Part shown: positions 8,527-9,348 of the stretch, piece after piece
Layout of the letters: each line of letters starts with the position of its first letter
Position numbering within the stretch: position 1 is the first letter of the stretch
Translations under genes and position numbers: made by a program
The notes under the pieces: model-generated
What the model saw: only the letters and a program-made list of their open reading frames with translations
What the model was told of the DNA's origin: nothing
The model's database searches: none
From: Candidatus Izemoplasmatales bacterium
GTDB lineage: Bacteria > Bacillota_I > Bacilli_A > Izemoplasmatales > Hujiaoplasmataceae
Reading direction: 5' to 3'
NCBI GenBank assembly: GCA_028702245.1
Contig: JAQVPE010000024.1
Coordinates: forward strand, 1 to 9,348
DNA: 9,348 nucleotides

Positions 8527-9348
8527 TTCGAGCACACTCCTCTTCTAAAATGTGATCTAGTGGCAACTGGCCAAGTTTGGCCAGGCCGTTTTCAAAAGTC
8601 ATGCGGGCGAGTTGGAGACCGCGTCTGATTGCCTCATCCTTGGACAAGCCTGATTCAATGGCGTGGATATATCCGGCAAATAACGCGTCGCCGGCACCGG
8701 TGCTTGTCAAATACTTCATCGGTGTCTTTGGTTTTTCTGAAGCGATCTTTCCGTTATCGTTATAGATTAATGGCTCACTGCCATTAGTGACGATGAATGA
8801 GGCTTCTTCCCCGCTTATCAACTTACTGATTTCAGTATCGTCAGTTGAGGCCTTTAGGCCATAAAGGGACAAAAGTTCCTTTCGGTTGACTTTGATGGCG
8901 CTAATATTGTCGAGATAAGGCTTGAATCTCAGAACCTTCTTTTGACTGACACCATCGCAATAGACGGGGATCAGAGGCTTCACTTCTAGTAAGAAAGCGA
9001 TGAGCTTTTGCGGTAGATTCGCATCGAGAACAAGCGCGTCGGCGTTTACAAGGACATTGCTAATAATAGTCAGATCCTCACTGTTAAAACGATCAAGCAA
9101 TGAAAAATCATTGATGCCAAGTTCAAGAACGCCATGGTCGTCACAAGCTGCTAGATAAATTGGTGTTTTACCTTTGTTCTTCCGAAGCGGATGAAAACGA
9201 AAGGGAGCGTCTTTAAGAAGGCTGCCGATAATTTTGCCGAATTCGTCATCGGCCAAAGGACTCACCAAATCCACTTGCATCCCAAGTGCCGCCAACACAA
9301 GGGCGATGTTGTGACCGACACCGCCGACGGTGATCTCGATCCTGCCGG
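8516..9348 (-). CDS. PfkB-family sugar/nucleoside kinase, pseudouridine-kinase-like, 5' end off window
   Basis: ATP-dependent kinase of the ribokinase (PfkB) superfamily. The frame is open to the right edge: reading in from 9346 gives GRIEITVGGVGHNIALVL, the first PfkB signature (GG-x-G-x-N-x-A), so the true start lies beyond the window and 276 residues are visible. The second signature, TSTGAGDALFAGY (214-226), supplies the anion hole and catalytic base D220. Within the superfamily, the ELGINDFSLLDR stretch (75-86), the CDGVSQKKVLRFKPYL stretch (130-145) and the KVNRKELLSLYG stretch (152-163) resemble pseudouridine kinase (PsuK/YeiC) more than ribokinase or fructokinase, from memory of those families. 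PsuK would phosphorylate pseudouridine before PsuG cleaves it; psuG is not in the window. It overlaps the nitroreductase by 11 nt. The PfkB assignment is firm; the substrate is a moderate-confidence inference. Confidence 0.88.
   Translation of the reverse strand, partial: GRIEITVGGVGHNIALVLAALGMQVDLVSPLADDEFGKIIGSLLKDAPFRFHPLRKNKGKTPIYLAACDDHGVLELGINDFSLLDRFNSEDLTIISNVLVNADALVLDANLPQKLIAFLLEVKPLIPVYCDGVSQKKVLRFKPYLDNISAIKVNRKELLSLYGLKASTDDTEISKLISGEEASFIVTNGSEPLIYNDNGKIASEKPKTPMKYLTSTGAGDALFAGYIHAIESGLSKDEAIRRGLQLARMTFENGLAKLGQLPLDHILEEECARNGQ

Noticed and set aside
8527..8535. GTG at 8535 as the nitroreductase start, adding three residues (M-L-E).
   Set aside because: It leaves only 1 nt after the GAGGAG ribosome-binding site; the ATG at 8526 has a workable 10-nt spacing and gives the usual family N-terminus.
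8071..8628. 185-codon plus-strand open frame antisense to the nitroreductase and the kinase end.
   Set aside because: It crosses two well-supported minus-strand genes and has no recognisable motif.
9296..9298. GTG at 9298 as the start of the PfkB-family kinase.
   Set aside because: The frame stays open to the window edge and the upstream residues form the first PfkB signature, so this GTG is an internal valine.

Overview
The window looks like chromosome from a low-to-moderate GC, Gram-positive-type bacterium (Bacillota or a relative such as a free-living Mycoplasmatota lineage). The reasons are purine-rich Shine-Dalgarno sites (AGGAGG, AAGGAG, GAGGTG), TATAAT-type promoters, an ECF vitamin-transporter S component and a Bacillus PgcA-type phosphoglucomutase. 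TGA is used as a stop and tryptophan is read from TGG, so the genetic code is standard and classic Mycoplasma/Spiroplasma code is excluded. The lineage assignment is inference. The DNA is densely coding, with no RNA genes, CRISPR array, insertion sequence or phage remnant.

Layout from left to right. (1) 1-2362, minus strand: gpmI then eno, two consecutive lower-glycolysis enzymes 38 nt apart; eno runs off the left edge and lacks its C-terminal part. (2) 2363-2501: a 139-nt divergent control region with a promoter for gpmI on the minus strand, an extended -10 promoter for the plus-strand gene, a cre-like palindrome halfway between them, and a second inverted repeat straddling the plus-strand -10 box. 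(3) 2502-4568, plus strand: the only plus-strand gene, a GH13 enzyme that closely resembles Thermotoga maritima maltosyltransferase (MmtA). (4) 4575-4605: a bidirectional hairpin terminator between convergent genes. (5) 9348-4604, minus strand: six tightly packed genes in the order PfkB-family kinase (pseudouridine-kinase-like, 5' end off the right edge), nitroreductase, phosphoglucomutase (pgcA), a 66-residue Cys-rich membrane protein, uracil-DNA glycosylase (ung) and a folate-family ECF S component. Gaps run from an 11- or 14-nt overlap to 46 nt, so this is probably one transcript.

How the parts fit. Maltodextrin remodelling by the maltosyltransferase can feed a phosphorylase (not in the window). 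The resulting glucose-1-phosphate would pass through PgcA to glucose-6-phosphate and end in GpmI and enolase, so most of the window concerns alpha-glucan and glycolytic carbon flow. The divergent region that could co-regulate maltosyltransferase and lower glycolysis is the most interesting regulatory element. Ung and the folate-type S component share a theme of uracil/thymidylate balance, and the PfkB kinase may belong to pseudouridine salvage; both links are inference.

I found no clearly new multi-gene system. The least explained items are the small Cys-rich membrane protein, the two operator-like palindromes, the occurrence of a Thermotoga-type maltosyltransferase in this background, and the oversized FolT-like S component.
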